Shown: positions 5,255 through 7,170 of the stretch, piece by piece
Position numbering within the stretch: position 1 is the first letter of the stretch
Layout: every line of letters starts with the position of its first letter
NCBI GenBank assembly: GCA_030549955.1
Contig: JAUQQI010000114.1
Location: 2,108 to 9,277 of the forward strand
DNA: 7,170 nt
Source of the DNA: Chloroflexota bacterium
GTDB lineage: Bacteria > Chloroflexota > Dehalococcoidia > JAUQQI01
Direction: 5' to 3'
Notes under the pieces: model-generated
Databases searched by the model: none
What the model was told of the DNA's origin: nothing
The model's input: only the letters and a program-made list of their open reading frames with translations
Program-made: the position numbers and the translations under genes

Positions 5255-5740
5255 TTGGCTAAGAAAGAAAAGCCGCTGTGCGTGATCTGCAATAAACGCC
5301 GGGCAGCCTTTCCGAAGTCAGACCCTGCTTACTGCGCTGACGACTGGCAGCTCAAGCTCGAACGACTCTTCGAGGCGACCCTTGACTTTAATTTGGTCCG
5401 CCTCTTCCGGAGCGACTCGGCGGAGGTCTACATGGTGCTGCACCGGGCGAATACTGAGCCCGTGGGGCGGGTGGTCGTCCTGGCAAGGCCCGGAGAGCGG
5501 CTCGTCATCCGGCTCCTGGAGGAGAATTTCGACTGGGCCGCTCCGGCTTACCAGCTCGAAGGTGACCCGAGGGTTGAAACCCGGAGCCAGGCGATGGTTT
5601 CGGCCATCTTCAGCCAGGTTCTCGACTCCTGGACGGCGCCCGACGAGGGGCCGGATGTCGAAATCTGGACGTTTACTGGGCGGTTCGAAGCCGAAACCGG
5701 CCTGGTAAGCGAGCGGCCTGAAGTCTGGGTCTGGCGGTAG
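5255..5740 (+). CDS. Hypothetical protein with N-terminal CxxC-x14-C motif
   Basis: A 161-aa protein of unrecognised family. It starts at TTG 5255, supported by GGAGG at 5243-5247 with 7-nt spacing and by the lysine-rich MAKKEKP start. Residues 9-30 hold C9-V-I-C12, then C27 followed by ADD, so three Cys and possibly an Asp could bind one zinc or other metal; a fourth Cys or a His is absent at the expected place. The rest (31-161) is acidic and Trp/Phe-rich with alternating strands (EVYMVLHR, GRVVVLAR, ERLVIRLLE, VEIWTFTGRF), suggesting a small beta-rich domain without visible catalytic residues. The stop codon abuts the next ATG with no gap, so the two genes form a unit and the products may interact. 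No signal peptide, so cytosolic. Confidence 0.75.
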   Translation: MAKKEKPLCVICNKRRAAFPKSDPAYCADDWQLKLERLFEATLDFNLVRLFRSDSAEVYMVLHRANTEPVGRVVVLARPGERLVIRLLEENFDWAAPAYQLEGDPRVETRSQAMVSAIFSQVLDSWTAPDEGPDVEIWTFTGRFEAETGLVSERPEVWVWR

Positions 5741-6421
5741 ATGCCGGTGGGTGCCGAATTTGACCCCGGCCTGGCCCTGCTGGCCTTTCTGGTCGGCGGA
5801 ACAGGTTTCTGGTATGTTCTTGGAAGCCGGGCCAACCGGCGGATTGGGTGGTCGCTCCTTCAGTGGTTGCGGGACGGGACCTGGGCTTACGGCGAGCGGG
5901 CCCAGACGAACTGGTTTGGGGCCTCGAACTTCTGGTTCCGGATCGACCCGGCCCGGCGGCCGTTCCGCAGGTTTCAGGTCACGGTTTTGCTCGAGCCCCG
6001 GGACATGGCGTTCTGGGGCCTCTTTGCCCGGCTCCTTCTCAATCGGCGGGACCTGCTGGTGCTTCGCGGCGACCTGCGGAACCCGCCCCGGTACGAACTT
6101 GAGGTCTTCGACCGACCCGTAAACGTCCCTGCCGAGGTCCGGCGGCGGATCCGGGATGAGGGCTGGGTGGTCCGGAAACTCCCCGAATTCGGGCTGACGG
6201 TAGCCTCACCCAATGACCCCGGGTCGCTCCCCGGCGACCTCCTTGAGGCAGTTTCGCCGTGTACCCGGCGGGTCTGGCGGCTTGCCCTCCACCGGACGGC
6301 ACCCCATATTGTACTGGTTTGTCACTTCCCCGACCCGGCCCGGGTTGCCCCGGCCGACTTTTTCGCGGCCGTCGAACGGGTCATCGAGCGGGCGGCTACG
6401 GTCTCAACGGGCGACCGCTGA
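5741..6421 (+). CDS. Hypothetical membrane-anchored protein, one N-terminal TM segment
   Basis: A 226-aa protein of unrecognised family. ATG 5741 immediately follows the TAG of the upstream gene. Only a weak GGCGG (5733-5737) serves as SD, so translation probably depends on coupling. Residues 9-28 (PGLALLAFLVGGTGFWYVLG) form one hydrophobic segment followed by SRANRR, so the positive-inside rule puts the large C-terminal domain in the cytoplasm. The region 35-95 is Trp-rich (W37, W42, W48, W58, W65, W92), and 81-112 contains LLEPRDMAFWGLFARLLLNRR, possibly a second membrane-surface helix. The remainder is a soluble domain of alternating strands and Arg-rich helices ending at an acidic/Arg helix (FFAAVERVIERAA). 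Two cysteines (C174, C194) show no motif. It is likely a partner of the Cys-motif protein. Confidence 0.75.
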   Translation: MPVGAEFDPGLALLAFLVGGTGFWYVLGSRANRRIGWSLLQWLRDGTWAYGERAQTNWFGASNFWFRIDPARRPFRRFQVTVLLEPRDMAFWGLFARLLLNRRDLLVLRGDLRNPPRYELEVFDRPVNVPAEVRRRIRDEGWVVRKLPEFGLTVASPNDPGSLPGDLLEAVSPCTRRVWRLALHRTAPHIVLVCHFPDPARVAPADFFAAVERVIERAATVSTGDR

Positions 6422-6482
6422 CCTGGAGTCTGCTCGTGGGATGGGGCCACCAGGAATAAGTCGGGCGCTTACCTGCTTCAGT

Positions 6483-6511
6483 TTGACAGGTTCTGTTGGC
6501 TGTAGTATAAA
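6483..6511 (+). promoter_or_regulatory. Near-consensus sigma-70 promoter upstream of gltB-like gene
   Basis: A perfect -35 TTGACA (6483-6488), a 17-bp spacer and TATAAA (6506-6511) as -10, set in a locally AT-rich patch. This is the best promoter in the window. Expected +1 is near 6518, inside the adjacent palindrome. It directs transcription to the right into the glutamate synthase gene. Confidence 0.8.
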
Positions 6512-6516
6512 ATTAA

Positions 6517-6536
6517 CCAGGCCGACGTCGGCCTGG
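6517..6536. promoter_or_regulatory. Perfect 20-bp palindrome at the predicted +1, putative operator
   Basis: CCAGGCCGACGTCGGCCTGG is its own reverse complement, with no spacer, and begins 5 bp after the -10 box. A dimeric repressor bound here would block the promoter, which fits nitrogen control of glutamate synthase, but the regulator is unknown. It can also fold as an 8-bp RNA stem with an ACGT loop. On the minus strand it is followed by TTAATTTTAT, so it could also stop leftward transcripts. Confidence 0.6.
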
Positions 6537-6749
6537 CCTCAGTTTGCAAAGCTGCTGCCGAAATCGGTCCGGGTTTCAGAGCCAGCGCAGGCGAGACCGC
6601 GTCCCAGCACCGGGTAACCGCCGGGGTAAGAGCCGGTTCATCCACGGCCCCAACCCCTTTCCGGGCAGCGATGGCCCCGTCCACAGCGTTTGATCCCCCA
6701 TTGTCGGGCGAGCGTCGAAGGACGGGTTTGCTGTTGTTCTCAGCGCCAG

Positions 6750-6763
6750 TAAAGGAGGCTTTA
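6750..6763 (+). promoter_or_regulatory. Strong ribosome binding site within a small inverted repeat
   Basis: AAAGGAGG (6751-6758) lies 10 nt before ATG 6769 and fixes that start. The SD core GAGG forms the loop of a perfect 5-bp inverted repeat (TAAAG / CTTTA). The stem is AT-rich and weak, so a regulatory effect is speculative. Confidence 0.7.
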
Positions 6764-6768
6764 GCCCG

Positions 6769-7170
6769 ATGGACTTGCCTGCAGTCAGCGGCCTGTATGA
6801 CCCCAAGTTCGAGCAGGATTCGTGCGGGGTCGGGTTCGTTGCCCGGCTCGACGGAACGGCCGGACAGGATATCGTCCAGCTGGCCATCCGGGCCGTAGTC
6901 AACCTGAGCCACCGCGGGGCGATGGACGCCGACGCGAAAACGGGGGATGGGGCCGGTATCCTGGTCCGGTTGCCGCGGGCTTTTTTTGCCCGGGAGGCGG
7001 CGAAACTCGGCATCGACCCGGTATCGCCCGAGCGGCTGGCGGTCGGGATGGTGTTTCTGCCGGCGGATGCCGACCAGGCCGATGCTGCGCGGCAGGTTTT
7101 TGAAGATGCCTTTGACAGCCGGGGGCTGGAGGTGGCAGGCTGGCGGCCGGTGCCGGTAAAACCCGCCGTC
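6769..7170 (+). CDS. gltB: Glutamate synthase large (alpha) subunit, N-terminal part
   Basis: The first 134 codons; the frame is open at the right edge, so the gene continues outside. The enzyme makes two glutamates from glutamine and 2-oxoglutarate in ammonium assimilation. Seen: GLYDPKFEQDSCGVGFVA with Cys19, the expected catalytic N-terminal nucleophile (Ntn) of the glutamine amidotransferase type II domain after removal of an 18-residue propeptide. NLSHRGAMDADAKTGDGAGI at residues 47-66 follows, matching the family's NLxHRGAxxADxxTGDGAGI substrate-site block. Both motifs stand where family members have them. The AAAGGAGG SD, 10 nt upstream, supports the ATG at 6769. Whether it is a bacterial NADPH type with a separate small subunit or a ferredoxin type cannot be told from this fragment. 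Its own promoter and palindromic site lie about 250 bp upstream. Confidence 0.93.
   Translation, partial: MDLPAVSGLYDPKFEQDSCGVGFVARLDGTAGQDIVQLAIRAVVNLSHRGAMDADAKTGDGAGILVRLPRAFFAREAAKLGIDPVSPERLAVGMVFLPADADQADAARQVFEDAFDSRGLEVAGWRPVPVKPAV

Larger units (their letters stand above)
6422..6768 (+). other. 347-bp gene-free region: promoter, palindrome and leader of glutamate synthase gene
   Basis: No credible coding frame was found on either strand. It holds a sigma-70 promoter (6483-6511), a 20-bp palindrome (6517-6536) and, after the predicted start point, about 250 nt of leader before the ATG at 6769. The leader is GC-rich and could fold, but no riboswitch or T-box core was recognised. The stretch 6422-6482 shows nothing definite and no clear terminator for the upstream gene pair. 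Confidence 0.6.

Noticed and set aside
6570..6610. T-box remnant before gltB (ACCGCG followed by TCCC)
   Set aside because: Only the second half of the T-box consensus is matched, and no stem I, specifier or terminator arrangement is visible.
1..7170. CRISPR array, tRNA, rRNA, insertion sequence or prophage gene
   Set aside because: No spaced repeats, cloverleaf with GTTCRA, rRNA segments, transposase or terminal inverted repeats were seen. The only direct repeat of note is the 38-bp duplication.

Overview
The window is GC-rich bacterial DNA with every supportable gene on the + strand. Genes are tightly packed, Shine-Dalgarno (SD) sequences are strong (AAGGAGG type) and ATG, GTG and TTG are all used as starts. 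Gene content (a clostridial-length CstA-type transporter, a ferredoxin/NADPH-type glutamate synthase large subunit, paired ArsA/Get3-like ATPases) and the strong SDs suggest a high-GC, perhaps thermophilic or anaerobic Firmicute-like bacterium. That placement is inference from style only; no rRNA or other marker is present.

Layout. (1) 2-703: the 3' part of a divergent CstA-family membrane transporter, followed by a GC hairpin. (2) 829-3522: a probable four-gene operon behind a TATAAT promoter. It has two small paralogous proteins sharing a YYSLRLLPYVVP core (the first broken by a 38-bp tandem duplication) and two single-domain ArsA/Get3-family ATPases. (3) 3523-3762: a gene-free stretch with three hairpins. 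(4) 3763-5201: an unrecognised 174-aa protein overlapping by 4 nt an NDUFA9-like atypical SDR (NAD(P)-binding epimerase-like) protein. (5) 5255-6421: a TTG-started 161-aa Cys-motif protein abutting a 226-aa protein with one N-terminal membrane segment. (6) 6422-6768: gene-free, with a near-consensus sigma-70 promoter, a perfect 20-bp palindrome at the expected +1 and a roughly 250-nt leader. (7) 6769-7170: the 5' end of the glutamate synthase large subunit, running off the window.

The most interesting part is 829-3522. The two ATPases are paralogous neighbours and have lost different halves of the family's catalytic motifs. ATPase 1 keeps the switch I Asp but has a rewritten switch II. ATPase 2 keeps DTAPT in switch II but has Asn at the switch I Asp, the same change as the laboratory hydrolysis-dead Get3 D57N. 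Together with a second pair of small hydrophobic paralogues, this looks like a two-by-two heteromeric machine. Its gene arrangement is not arsenic resistance: neither ATPase has the ArsA metal-binding cysteines, and no arsB, arsR or arsD is adjacent. The function is unknown. A Get3-like role in handling membrane-inserting proteins is a hypothesis.
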